Part shown: piece by piece, positions 34,611-46,862 of the stretch
Layout of the letters: every line of letters starts with the position of its first letter
Numbering within the stretch: position 1 is the stretch's first letter
Assembly (NCBI RefSeq): GCF_001039355.2
Contig: NW_019775509.1
Span: forward strand, 226,954 to 290,953
DNA from: Lingula anatina
Taxonomy: Eukaryota > Brachiopoda > Lingulata > Lingulida > Lingulidae
Length of the DNA stretch: 64,000 nt
Direction: 5' to 3'
Notes under the pieces: generated by a model
Told to the model about the DNA's origin: nothing
Seen by the model: only the letters and a program-made list of their open reading frames with translations
Database searches by the model: none
Program-made: the position numbers and the translations under genes

Positions 34611-36353
34611 CCTTCACCTTGACTTTGTATAACGCACGTCACTGATTGGTGCCATTTAACATAGCACAATGGAATCAGCTAATGTCTGCGAAGAAACAGT
34701 ATACTTTCTATCAGTATATACCCAGTTACTGAGACCATACCCTGTACATAATATCAGAGCACATGTTATAAATTTGCTATTATTATTATCATTTTACTTC
34801 AAAGACCTGAGTGCATGCCAATACTAGTCATGATTTAGGACATGTTCAAATTAGCCAATGGTGTGCCTTAATGTGATCTCTAGCGCTGATGAAGCAGGTG
34901 CTTGTTATGGCTGAGAGTCAATATATATGTCAAATATATAAATGAATGATTGGTAGTATTAACCATTAAAACTGCACACAATATCTGTGCATAGAAATGC
35001 TGCATATTATTTATAGCATGGGCTTCACTGAAATTGTAACAATTTTCATTAAAAACCGGTGATGATTGTTTCTGCTAATAGAGGTCGACACAATATGCAT
35101 GTCCCGCGATGTACATATACCATGCTTGAACAAATCAAATGCCAATGCGCTTCAAAACGACCATGTGCCTGGCTTGCAATGTGTGTTGCGATATGTTGAT
35201 GTTAGGTGTGTAGTAATATCACATATTTATGCATTTTTTCAACAATCTTTACATCATTTTTGTCTCTGTGGGCATTTTTCTCAGTCTGTGTATAGCGTAA
35301 GTCGAAGATACAAGGGAATCTACAAAGCTAAAATTTCCGAATAAAGTCAGGCCTGGTAATAATAGGATATGGTATAGTATCAGAAATTGTGTGAATAAGC
35401 TACACGCTCAAACGTTTATGTGTTGTAAAGTTTTTATAGGGGGTTGAATAAGTTTAAAATGTGAATAAGGGTGATTTATTTTAGATTTATAGTTACATGG
35501 AGTATAAATAAAGATCTTAGTATAACAAAGAGCAGACCACACTTACCCCATGAGCCAGTAGTTTTTTTTTTTGTATATTTTTGAAAAAGAAAATTGTAAA
35601 ACATTCCATTTGTATTTTGTATAGATAGAATTGTATAATTTAAGGGCAGGGAACATCAGAGACATGTTTGAATCTATTCTTATAAGACAAACGACAAAAC
35701 ACATTGTGTCAAGTAATATTTGTTTGACGTATAAAAATATAAATAGCAAAAACAAGATATAAGAAAATAAACTTACACGTGTTGAAGGTAAACATCCATT
35801 TTATGTGTCATGATTATTCGTTAATCTCTCGTGATTCGAAGATTTTGTCTTTATAGTCCTTTCCAAACAGCTAAAAAATAACATAATTACCTATTAAGAT
35901 ATGGTAAATGTATTCAAAGCACCAAAACACAAATAAAATTATCAAAATGATGCAGAAATGTGTAAAAAGAGGTGAATTAACGGGGTCACTGGCTGTCTAT
36001 AGGGCACACACAGCGAAAAAAGCATGTATTGTGGTTAAAAAACAGGTGTAATCGTAGTCATTCATACGCACAAAAGACGATCATAAATGTCAAGATTCTT
36101 GTCTTGAAATGCAGAAAAAATTGCATCCCACTTCATGGATCAACGTGACATCTCCTAAATGGTACTTCAAGTGTTATAGCTATAGAAAACGGTTTTATCC
36201 AACGCTATTTAAATAAGAAAGATTTGCAGATGAACAATTTGATTTTGACCCAAATATTTTTTTTAAAAAATGTCATGATTACGATAAATCAGATGGTTAG
36301 TTGACAAAAAAGAAAGAAATACAATATTTTCTATTGTGAATGTTTATTCTCAG
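34611..36353. other. 3' UTR of short PGRP form and spacer before domain 2
   Basis: Holds the predicted 3' UTR and two AATAAA signals. I examined the ATGs from about 35.8 kb rightward, and the one longer ORF to their left, for a signal-peptide exon ending in phase 1; none was found. The longest ORF (35066-35344) has no hydrophobic leader and no family resemblance. Confidence 0.6.
35340..35345 (+). other. Polyadenylation signal of the one-domain PGRP transcript
   Basis: AATAAA about 730 bases after the stop at 34610; a second AATAAA lies at 35507-35512. A poly(A) site between domains 1 and 2 supports a short transcript that ends here. Confidence 0.6.
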
Positions 36354-39300
36354 GCGATGTATGCGATTCTATAATCAGTAGAAGTAAATGGGGTGCACGA
36401 CCGCCAAAGTCAGCGGAAGTCAGTATGACGTCGCTTCCGGCACAATATGTCGTCATTCATCAAACCGGCCTGGGAAGATGTTTTGGCGACTGTAGCTCTA
36501 ACGTGCGGCAGGTTCAGGTAGGCACTTTGTGTGAATTCGTTACACAGTGATATAAGAAAAAATGTACATTTAACCATCATAAAATCGTATCAAATATTAA
36601 CCATATTAGTCGTAATTAAACGTCTTTCTCCTGCATTCTCTTAATGTCGTTAATGTTAAATCATTGCTGGGAAATGTTCTTTGGTAATCTTTAGGCGTTG
36701 CACCAGGATCAATATGGTTGGAATGATATTGGTTTTAACTTCCTCGTCGGAGAAAATGGAGGCGCTTATGAAGGCCGAGGGTGGTATAAACTAGGACAAC
36801 GTGAAGAACATTTTGACTCACGCTCACTGAGTAAGATCATGATACCGTTAGATATAATGCATTATAGTGTATATTCATATCAGATTTCACTGCCGATGTC
36901 ATTCATCCTATAGACGTTTCAGGCAGTAATAGGAAATACATAAATAAGCTTCCCTACCCAATTTTTAAGCGAAATGTATTCTTATATACCTATATCATTA
37001 AAGTATAACGTCTAACTAAAAAATAATTGATTTTACCGGCCCTCCCCAACACAAATATAGTACCGGTTTGTTTCCAACTAGATTAATCTCTTCGTTTTTC
37101 AACAGGTATAGCATTCCTTGGTGACTTTGAGAACGTGACTCCTATGGCGACAGCTACCAATGCAGTTAAACGTATCATACGGTGTGCCATTAAAAAGTGA
37201 GTACTCACTGCCGCTAAATAATTCTTTTGGAAACTTCAGAGTGTAAAGCTTCTAGTAAGCCCCCTACTCTTTTCCAGTGTGACAGGAATGGAAGTCCGCT
37301 AGGAACCGTAGTCCGTCTCTCATTACCTTCTACAGGTGACATTCGTCCCACATACTAACCCCAATACTACGAATAATCCTAAGCTGTACTAATCACTATG
37401 GGGACCCCGGACTTCCATTCCTAGGACTACCATTCCTGTCACTCACCGTAGCATACATATGTCAGGAGAAAAGAAAGGGTGTTTTTTATTTGATCTCTTG
37501 ACAATGTAATTTTAAACGATATTTTTAATTCAAAATGTGAGAGGTGGAACATTCTTATGTAAAGTGTATTTCTCCATACAGAGGTATCCTTCGAATTGAC
37601 TACACTCTCATCGGATACACACAAGCAGACGACATAGGACAGACTGCGCCCCCTGGCGGACGTCTTCTTTGCACAATATCAAAGTGGGATCACTGGGTTG
37701 GTAGTTTTATGACAATCTTCAAAATGTTCAAACCTTGTAAGATACATGAAAATGTCCAATTATTTTATGTCTGTTGCTTTGATTTCTTAGGACAACGGTT
37801 AGTTCATTTTTTCATTATCACAATAAAAGATGAAATAGGAGCTGGCGTATCGTTGTCAGACAATATTATTATTATGAAACTCTTTTTAAAATGTGAACCT
37901 GATTCTGTCAACGCACAGTATCACTTTGAAGCAAATAATAACTTGTATCTTTAGGTATAAAAATTCTGTCAACGCACAGTATCACTTTGAAGCAAATAAT
38001 AACGTGTATCTTTAGGTATAAAAATTCCATTTTTGTAAAAAATGTTGTACAAGATATTATCGTTTATTACATTGTTTTCGTATCTTGAAAATATTACGAA
38101 TGTATGTTTTTGTCATCATTTGTATATCATTTCAGAGACCTGAGCAGTATAATGGCGTCTTCCGGTTCCCTCCACAATGTCCGCGGGTCATCAGTCACGA
38201 CCAAACTGTGAAAGCTGCAGACGCCTCTAAAACGATGACAGTAAATGGTGAGTCATACAATTTTGTAGGATCAGTAAAATACTGTTACATACGTGCAAAC
38301 ATCAAACATATTTTGAGAAACAATGTAAATTACAAAGGAAGGAATGTAAATGAATAGCTTCGGTATTTGATTAATTTATAAAGTAGAAATTTAATCCAGT
38401 AGTAACAGCCTTTCCATCCCATTGATTTCTCATAGACGACTGCCCGGATATAGTAAGCAGAGCTCAGTGGGGGGCCAGACCCCCTACCGAGATCACGAAC
38501 CTGACACTTCCGGTCCAGTACGTTGTGGTACACCATACATCCTGGGACCGCTGTTTTACTAGGGAGAACTGCAGCGCAGAGATGAGGAAAATACAGGTGT
38601 GTGATCCACAAAACCTCACATGTATACTGGGTACAAGACGTGTTATATAACTAAAATAATAATATCAATATAACTTAATTTTCCTGGAATTTTAAACCAT
38701 TTCATATTATCAGCAACTGATGCTATATCCAAACAAATAAGAAGAAAATTGGAATTTTGATAAACTATTGATTTTCATTGATGACATTTGTGCAACATTA
38801 ACAGCAATAGAAACGTTTTATTTTTCTAGATTTTTCACCAAGATGTTCGTCAATGGGCAGATATCGGCTATAATTTCGGTGTTGGGGAGGACGGCAGAGC
38901 ATATGAAGGACGCGGCTGGTATAGACGAGGGGCGCACGCGCGAAGAATTAACGGTAATTCCATTGGTAAGTGTAACATAAAACTAATTATGGTGTTACAT
39001 TGGATTGAAAAATACCTTTTTTGCAAATCTACAAATCAAAATCGACCATAACTGACCTTATATCAATCAACTTATGCATTGTTTGTCATTGCCATTGTCT
39101 CTATGTTTAAATGAATTTCATTAACTTGCATTATACAATATTAACTGCTATTGAAAATATTAAGATTTTAGACTATAAATAAGTATTGTAATTATACGAC
39201 GTGCGTTAATGCATCTCGTACTACTGAAAAAGGGGGAGATACAAACGCTGTTAATATTGTTTTTACAGGTATTGTTGTGATGGGAAATTTTGAAGACGTA

Positions 39301-42300
39301 ATACCTTTGTCGATAGCTACAGATATGGTCAAGAAACTTATTCGTTGTGGGGTTCAAAAGTAAGGACAAAGATTATTGGTGAAATGCACGCACTGTACAT
39401 CGTAAATGTGTAGGAGTAAGATTTTCATATTCAGTATGTCGTGCAGCTCTGAAATAATGAATGTAATTGCCAGTAAGGTATTTTTTTCCAAAATTCCAAG
39501 ATGCTTATTACTATAGTACACGATACATGGACAAAATGCCAGAGATAACTTATATCGTGAAGCTATGAGTGTAATATTACTCCTTTAGAAAACACTAAAG
39601 AATATCTCGTCATAAAAGTATAGAGTCTGGTGAAAATAAATCATTTGACAAGTTGAAACAGGCGGTAAAACAAGCAAGTTCGGTGGCAATTTGTTTCTCT
39701 TATACTTATCAAACCGCCAATCTCTCAATGTCCATCTTATTTGTCTCAGGGGAGTCCTGCGACCTGACTACATCCTGGTAGGTCACCGGCAGACAGACGA
39801 CATTGGCCACACCACGTGTCCTGGTGGAAGTTTTCTGTGTGAAATCACAAAGTGGGATCATTGGGTAAGAGGATAAATCTGTATCCACAGCTGGGGCTTG
39901 TTTCGCTCTAAGTGTTTAGTTTGCCGGGCTCAGTTTAAGTGGTTTTATTCAGATAGCCGACTACGCAAAGTCGACTTTGCGATATTGATCCAAGAGCTTT
40001 TTAGAATGATAGGGTGGCAGTGAATGTATTTGAGATACACTGTACCGAAATACACCATTTTCAGCAATGAGGATGTAATTTTAGATCTTGTTATGACATA
40101 AAAAAAGACAAAAATGGATTCGAACAAGTGTCTGTGACGTCCTACCAACCGTGGAAGCACTCAAAACCCCCCTCAGCTGCTATGCGTTACCGCATTAAAC
40201 GTCATACCCAGTGTACAAAGAAATAAAAGGTTATTTTTATAGCTCTGTCATTTTATCATATGTCATGAGCAAATGTAGACATGTTGAAAAACCCATTTAT
40301 TATCACGTGTTTTGAATCGTTTTAGCAACCATACCAGTTCAACGGCACTTTCCATTACCCCTCTCAGTGTCCTAGAGCGGATGACGTCACAGCAGTGTCA
40401 ACGGGCTCTGTACAGTACTCTCCCACCTATGGTAAGTATCTGTACCTCATACTGCTATCAGATAGGAATCGTTTATTGCTCACCAATTTCAGCCCGATAA
40501 GATTTCATTTTCAACAACATCCACTTTAATTTTTGATGAAGCAAATAAATGAAAAACATTTTGATTGGATTCTTAATGTCTTTTGTTTATAAGCAATATT
40601 TGGTCTAGTTGACATTGGACATAAACGAAAAGTGGTGAAAATGTGAACAAATACGTTTCATAATATTCAGTACGCTATTATTTCGCCCAGTATACCTTAG
40701 ATAAGCAAGCCTGATAGCAAATGTCTGTACAATTTCCATTATATCATAATTTCAAACGATTTATGTCCATATATATTGTGGTATAGATATTTAGTTATAG
40801 CGACATAACTTCTTTTCTAGGTAACTGCCATGCTGTGGTAGACAGGGCAACGTGGGGAGCGGAGTCTGCCACTGACGTCATCAAACTCCAACTTCCGGTG
40901 AAATACGTCATAGTGCACCACACGGCGGGGAGGAGGTGTTTCACTGAAAGAGACTGTGTCTCCCAGGTCCGGGGAATTCAGGTAATATTTTCCTTAAAAA
41001 AATTTATAACGTGCGTTCAATATGGGTCTAGTTTTTATACAGAAAATATCGTCAGTTGTGGCATTCTTTGGTGGCGTGTTTTATATTTTTTATGAAAAAT
41101 GTATGACTGACATTTACTTCGAATTTTTAAAGGACACTTTGATAGACGTAGCTTTTAAAGTAAATAAACCTTGAATGCATTTATAATTATGCCCAAGTAG
41201 CAAGTGATACAGATTTCGTACAATAATAAATCTTTTTGTTTATAATGTATACTCTGATCAGGTACACAACCTTGTATTGAACTTCTTCTGTAAATTTTCA
41301 TCAAGTGAATAAAAAAAATCTTTGTTTCAGAGGTACCACCAAGTCACCAGAGGCTGGTGGGATATCGGCTATAATTTCCTGGTAGGAGAAGACGGCCATG
41401 TTTACGAGGGGCGTGGCTGGTTTAACCAAGGAGCACACGCCAGGGGTTTTAATAGCCAGTCGATAGGTATGCTATACCTTATATAGTTAAAAATGAGTAG
41501 ATGTTATTTAGATTCTATTGAATTTAAGTACCGTTGTTACTGGAAGGTTATTTAACACTTTAATGACAACTATTAAATTTCATGATAATTCTAATACTTC
41601 TCCCTTATTCATCAAAGTACGGATTTGTTGTACTAGTTAGAAAAAATATTTAGGTCTTTATTATCAAATTTGCTTGTCCTGCATTTATGTTACTTTGTTA
41701 TGATAAATCGGTTTAAAATATGATTGTATTCTTTAGGCATTTCCATAATGGGAGATTTCCGAAAACATTCACCCAGTAGAAAAGCCATTGCAGAGCTGAA
41801 GCAACTCATCAAATGTGGTGTTGACAGGTAGACTTCATACATGTGGTACCTTTACAGAGATACACATTGTATATTTTTGAAATATTTAAAATTCAAAGTA
41901 CATTAATTAGAAATATTAAGATATTTGTTGCTAATTCGTACAATTTTGCCAGAGCAGAAAATAGTTCACAATCAAAACTGTAATTATAAGTACAAGACTG
42001 GTGATTTTTGGAAATAAATTTTCGGAATTTTGAATAAATTTTAATGTCCTACTTTCCTCTTATTCTAGGGGAGTTATCCAAGAGAATTTTACGCTCATTG
42101 GACACAAGCAGGCAGCAAAACCAGGTTATACTGAGTGTCCCGGAAGTAGCTTATTGTGTGAAATTGCACTATGGGAGCACTGGGTATGACGTCACGCTTT
42201 TGGTAGTCATACCGTCATCGTCCTTGCACGCACATTCTCCATATAATGTACAACTGCTTTTAGAAAACGAACTTGGCCTGTAATTGCCACTGGTTGTTAT

Positions 42301-42967
42301 AATCATAATGCACAAAAGCACAGAAAAATAGTTTAGTTTTTTTCTAAGTTAGTTATACTAAAATTACGCCATCTTTAAATTCTTTAGTGCAGCATCTTAA
42401 ATCAACTCCAACATACCATACTGTACTTACATGTTCACGTTCCTGTTCTCTAGTCATGTTTGTCTTTTAGCTTTTTTGCTTTGTGCATTGCTTTTATTAT
42501 TAGCAGATAATGGCATGCACTTGCTGCTTTTAAACAATGCTCTGCATTACTCTGCATTAATCATTTCGTATTTCTCATATTATTAACCTGTTTTCATACT
42601 CCTTTATCATCTTCAAATAATGTAATTATTACATTTTTGCCCGTTTGAAAAGTAGTAAATGTTTAGACAAATGAAGGTAATGCGCTCACGAATATATATT
42701 TTACAGTGGAATTTCATATTTTGCACGCTTTGAGAAGGCTAAAACAGAACAAAAACAGCATGCAAATATGTTTTATGTTATAAAAAGTAACTGTATTCTT
42801 TTATTTCTTTTCTCTTTCAGGAGCCGTATCAGTTCAACGGGACTTTCTCGCGCGTGGAATGTTTAAACACACAATCAAGTATATCCGGAAGTAGAACTAT
42901 TTTCAGTTACACAATAATGCCATTCATATCGACATTGGTTGCTTTAATATATCTGAGGGCATCTTAG
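36354..42967 (+). CDS. PGRP: Three-domain PGRP (domains 2-4), GPI-like tail; signal exon not local
   Basis: Fifteen exons: 36354-36517, 36695-36830, 37106-37196, 37582-37696, 38136-38247; 38436-38596, 38830-38965, 39269-39359, 39750-39864, 40326-40431; 40821-40981, 41331-41466, 41737-41827, 42069-42183, 42821-42967. Each set of five encodes one PGRP domain. Domain 2 has lost the zinc site: VIHQTG keeps the first His, but Tyr is Phe (GFNF), the second His is Tyr (LIGYTQ) and Cys is Pro (TAPPG). It is probably a binding or regulatory domain only. Domains 3 (VVHHTS, GYNF, LVGH, TTCPG) and 4 (IVHHTA, GYNF, LIGH, TECPG) keep all four ligands. All have YEGRGW; domains 2 and 4 have the Gly-Trp pair, domain 3 has Gln-Trp. 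The C-terminus (SGSRTIFSYTIMPF, then STLVALIYL) looks like a GPI signal. The first exon enters in phase 1, so an upstream exon is required. Joined to the exon at 24393 it gives 646 residues. Confidence 0.9.
37902..38023 (+). repeat. Recent 61-base tandem duplication
   Basis: Two adjacent 61-base units (37902-37962 and 37963-38023), beginning ATTCTGTCAACGCACAGTAT, differ at a single visible base (CTTGTATC versus CGTGTATC). It lies in the intron before exon E of domain 2. Confidence 0.95.
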
Positions 42968-43769
42968 CTATTCAGCGTGAGGGAATGGGACAAATTGCAC
43001 TACAGTATGAGAAATGGAGACTGCAATGGAAATATAAATTTATACAAGCTATGAGGCAATATCTTTAGACCACCCACTATAACACTGTAAATACACGTTT
43101 TTCATCTCATTATTCCTTGTAACTATGGTGGTAATGTTCACATTTCATTTATCTAAGTTAATGTTACGTTGTTTAATCAAGTTTCCAATTATTTTAATTG
43201 TGGATAAGATCTTCGGCGAGATAATATGGTTTTATACCGTTCTGAAATATCATTATGAATTCTACCTCGTCATTGTGTTCGAGAAGGGTTCAGTTACAAT
43301 CATTTACCAAGAGAAGACAGCGATGAGATGAAACATAGGAATTTTACCAGGCTCCCTCCCAGCTCAGTTTGTGTAACTTACTCGAGTAGGAAAATGGGGG
43401 AACCCAGAAGCAGGCTGCAGTTTGCATGCCGAAAACTCTCAAACTGCTTAGCAGACCGCACGTGACGTCAAGGATTTAGTGAACATCACAACCAGGCACA
43501 TCTAACACAATACAATTGTATGGTAGACCTAAACAGTTGAACTATGTTTTATTACAAATTTTAAAGTTGCTTGCACATATTCATGACATGGTCTGACATC
43601 ATAAACATGCTACATATCAGGACATGTAGAAACTGTATTCAAAACATAATTTTGTGTATATACATGTTTTTTTTATCATCAAAAAATCTAGTCTATCGGT
43701 TTGTTGGTACACATCTGTGTTTCATATTATTTATCCGTACTGAAAAACTAATCCACATGTACCAGTAAT
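42968..43769. other. Convergent 3' UTR region (PGRP / hypothetical gene)
   Basis: 802 bases between the PGRP stop and the stop of the minus-strand gene. No canonical AATAAA was seen on the plus strand. On the minus strand AATAAA (plus 43548-43553) lies about 220 bases past the stop of the hypothetical gene. No other gene is seen. Confidence 0.6.
43548..43553 (-). other. Polyadenylation signal of the hypothetical gene
   Basis: AATAAA on the minus strand, about 220 bases downstream of the stop of the 569-residue ORF. Confidence 0.5.
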
Positions 43770-46700
43770 CTAAACATCAGTCTTACCAAAAACGTAACTC
43801 TGTATGTTTTGATCTGGAAGACGCATATTGAGGGGCTCGTATCCTCGAATATACCGGCACTTTCTGACCTCGTCCCAAACGTAATCCGGATCATCAAGTG
43901 GATTAAGTGACGCAACGCTATCTACGTCACTTCCGGTTTCCTCGGCACCCGGATCTGACGCAGTTGTAGCGTCAGATTGGGACTTTGTAAAATTATCGTG
44001 CTTACTTTCGACTTTGGAGTTATCTAGCTGTTTAAGCCAGTTGGTGGTCTTAGTATAAACGTCTATGGAGGTTTGGTGGGCGGCAGTCGCTGGGGAAGAG
44101 ACGGGAGTCCCCGGATAAGAGCCATAAACCAGTGTGTCATCGGGGGAGTCCGTCCGAGAGGCGATACGGGTTTCATTCTTATCCAGTCTGAATATGACAC
44201 GTTTGGCACTAGCACCCTTCCTAAGCGACGGTGGCTTTTTTACAAGGCTCCCCTTGGCACCTGTTGCGGAAGACAGGTTTGTAACTCGTGGTAGGGTCAC
44301 TATGTCTGAGCCACTGAACTGAGCTCTGTTCTCAGTGGGACGGTTCCCAAGCTGACTCTTGGTAGCACTCTCGTCCATCTCCAAAGACCTGGTTGTCGAT
44401 GACGTCGACGGTGATGACTTAGCTCTTAATGGTGACGTCATAGCTCTTGGAGTAGCTCCCAATGATGACGTCATAGATCTAGAAGGAGTCCAGGTATTTT
44501 CTTTACGAATACGTGTCAGGTATCTCGTCACCCTTGCTGGAGTAAGGAGGGAGTGAGAGCGCGTAATGAGAGGGCGTTCAGTGTCAGACACATCCGGGGT
44601 GCTGAAGCTTCTTTGGGGATAGATTCTGTTCTTACTCAAGAAGTCTATGTACGATTTGTCTATTTCTTGGTAAAACGCTGAGCGATTGGTGTTACTCTTT
44701 GTTAATGTAACAGTGTCCCGATTTGCCGTGGGCCCTAATTTGTCGTTAAGCTCAGCTGAGTTGGACGTACCAGTCTCATTTTCCTGAGGTTTTTGTTCTT
44801 CGGTGCCATCTCTAGGAGCTGCCCAATGCTGTTGCTTAGCTGAATTTGTAGGGGTACCGTCGTTAGTGAGTCGATTATAGCTAATTTGATTAACACTCTG
44901 CTTCTCACGAATCAATTCATACTGTTTACTGACTTCGGTACGGGAGAAACCAGCGAATCCCGGAGCACGAATATATCTCCCCTTCTGCACTTTCTTGTCT
45001 GAAATAGTGTCGTCACTGCCTTGGTTCCTGTAACAAAATATCCATTGTGTAACGTGACGTCACAAACCGTTGACCAACCCACAACTATATATTAATGAAA
45101 ATAGTATTTTTTATTCGCAAAATAAAAGCTCGGAAAGCAAAATATAAACTGTGATTTTTAATGGTTGGCTTTCTGTTCGTTATCGGTTTGGAATTCACAT
45201 TCTCGTTCTACTCTTTTTCTTGGATTGTTTGTCCCTCAGTGGCTATAACAAATATAATCAAGCATTGCCTTTCCGTCAAAAAAAAAAGCAGTTTTCTAAG
45301 ATCCAATACTTTTCATAAAAAAAATCTCACACGATGATTTAACATTATTAACGTGTGTCAATATAATGAAGAGGATATTTAGACCAAGATTAAAGAATGA
45401 CGTGCAAAAGAGAGACCTCACCTCGGCATTGTATAATTATATGTGACGTTTTTCCCACCGTAAGCGGTCATCTTATTGTCGTGGGCCACCATAGGCTTAG
45501 AAACGTCCCTGGCTCGATTATCATCTGAGAAATTTCCGTGACCGTTCTCAGAAATGTGCTCCGTACTTTGACCTGAAATCATTAATTAAGGCGGGTATGA
45601 CTATGAGCAGCAATTAACGACGATGAGGAACAGGGCCTGGCCTTACACACGCAGGCCGTATTGATTCACAGCGTGTTACAAAAATATTTCCTCTCCCAAA
45701 CTATGACAAGTTATAAAAACACCCCGTTATTTGCTACATTGTAACCCAAGTACAGAATCAAATCGCCCTGGTTCTAAATTAAAATATAATATATGGTAAG
45801 ATATCCTCAATGTTTTTCAAAGGTCTTGTCTGGCCGTACTAATTTTAATGTAATTATAACAAAACTGCGACACACCCTGTAGCCGCTATCCGCTGAATAG
45901 TCAAACACAGTAAATAAAGTCTCCACATAGCCAGTCGATAAACGTCACAGCCTGGGTACTGACTATCACTGTGAGATAGCGTTATGATAACATCCAGGGA
46001 CAGTGTGTTCCTTAGTTACACTAATCGATAATCAATCGACTGATTGAGATACCGTGTCCCGATTACTAATCAAATGTTTGTATTCATTACGCGTCTTTTC
46101 GTAATAACGATTTTGTGGACTTGCTGACTGTCATTCGTATTGATTATTTCTTGATAATCAACTGGTGGCGTCGATATACCAGTGAATAATTTCTAAACTG
46201 TGAGCATTTATCTATAATTACACGTGTAACAATGGCGATTACTTGTAGACAGCGCATAAAAAGGGTCCATTCTTTTCACTGTATTCACTCGGAATATCAT
46301 CAAACAATTTCCTGACTTATCGACTCATTTTGAGACTAAAAACTGTTTAACCGTTTAAACAGTTTAACCGTAGACCTCTACTTGGTTTTTTTTTCAGTGC
46401 ACAGTACGCATTTGTAGAAATAAGAATAACTGATAGAGCAATTAACAAATCAATCACTCACTGTATCAATCAATCTATATATTTTTGCTCTGATAAATCA
46501 ATCAACTAATTAATTCAAATCAATTTCTCAATAATAAAGAAGACGCTGCAAAAACACTTACCAAATAAGAGCGCACGCTTATCCCTGCGGACAATCCTTC
46601 TTTTGATTTCCCTCATTTGATCAACGGCGCGGACGCTCTTGTCTCGCGTAAGCTTCGCGAGTTGTTTCCGCAATTCTTTCGTCTCTTTCTCAATGGCGGT

Positions 46701-46862
46701 TTTTGCTCTGAATTCCTGGCCCTCAAGATCGAGGAGTTTTTCCTCCAGCGTCAGTCCTGCCATTCCGGAGCCATTACAATTCGTTAAAAAACGAGTCCGC
46801 ATCCCTGATTTTCTGCGTGAGTCAGTACTAGTTTTACCACCGCTACTTAACGGGATATCCAT
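43770..46862 (-). CDS. Uncharacterised 569-residue protein with N-terminal coiled coil
   Basis: Three coding exons: 46562-46862, 45422-45572, 43770-45027, with AG/GT ends and phases 1 and 2, making exactly 569 codons plus TAG. I do not recognise the family. Residues ~36-95 form a likely coiled coil: LTLEEKLLDLEGQEFRAKT, then IEKETKELRKQLAKL, then basic MREIKRRIVRRDKR. The rest is Ser/Thr/Asn-rich and probably disordered, with an imperfect internal repeat (SMTSSLGATPRAMTSPLRAK, about residues 320-340). There are two YIR motifs, GRYIRAPGF near the start of exon 3 and CRYIRGYEPLNMRLP near the C-terminus. There is no signal peptide or membrane segment, so it is probably cytoplasmic or cytoskeletal (inference). 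The start is the first Met of the open frame; internal Mets at 21 and 34 are alternatives. It runs tail to tail with the PGRP locus. Confidence 0.8.

Noticed and set aside
35066-35344. 92-codon ORF as the missing first exon of the three-domain PGRP
   Set aside because: It starts MFLLIEVDTI without a sustained hydrophobic core, has no suitable phase 1 donor and lies in the predicted 3' UTR of the short form.
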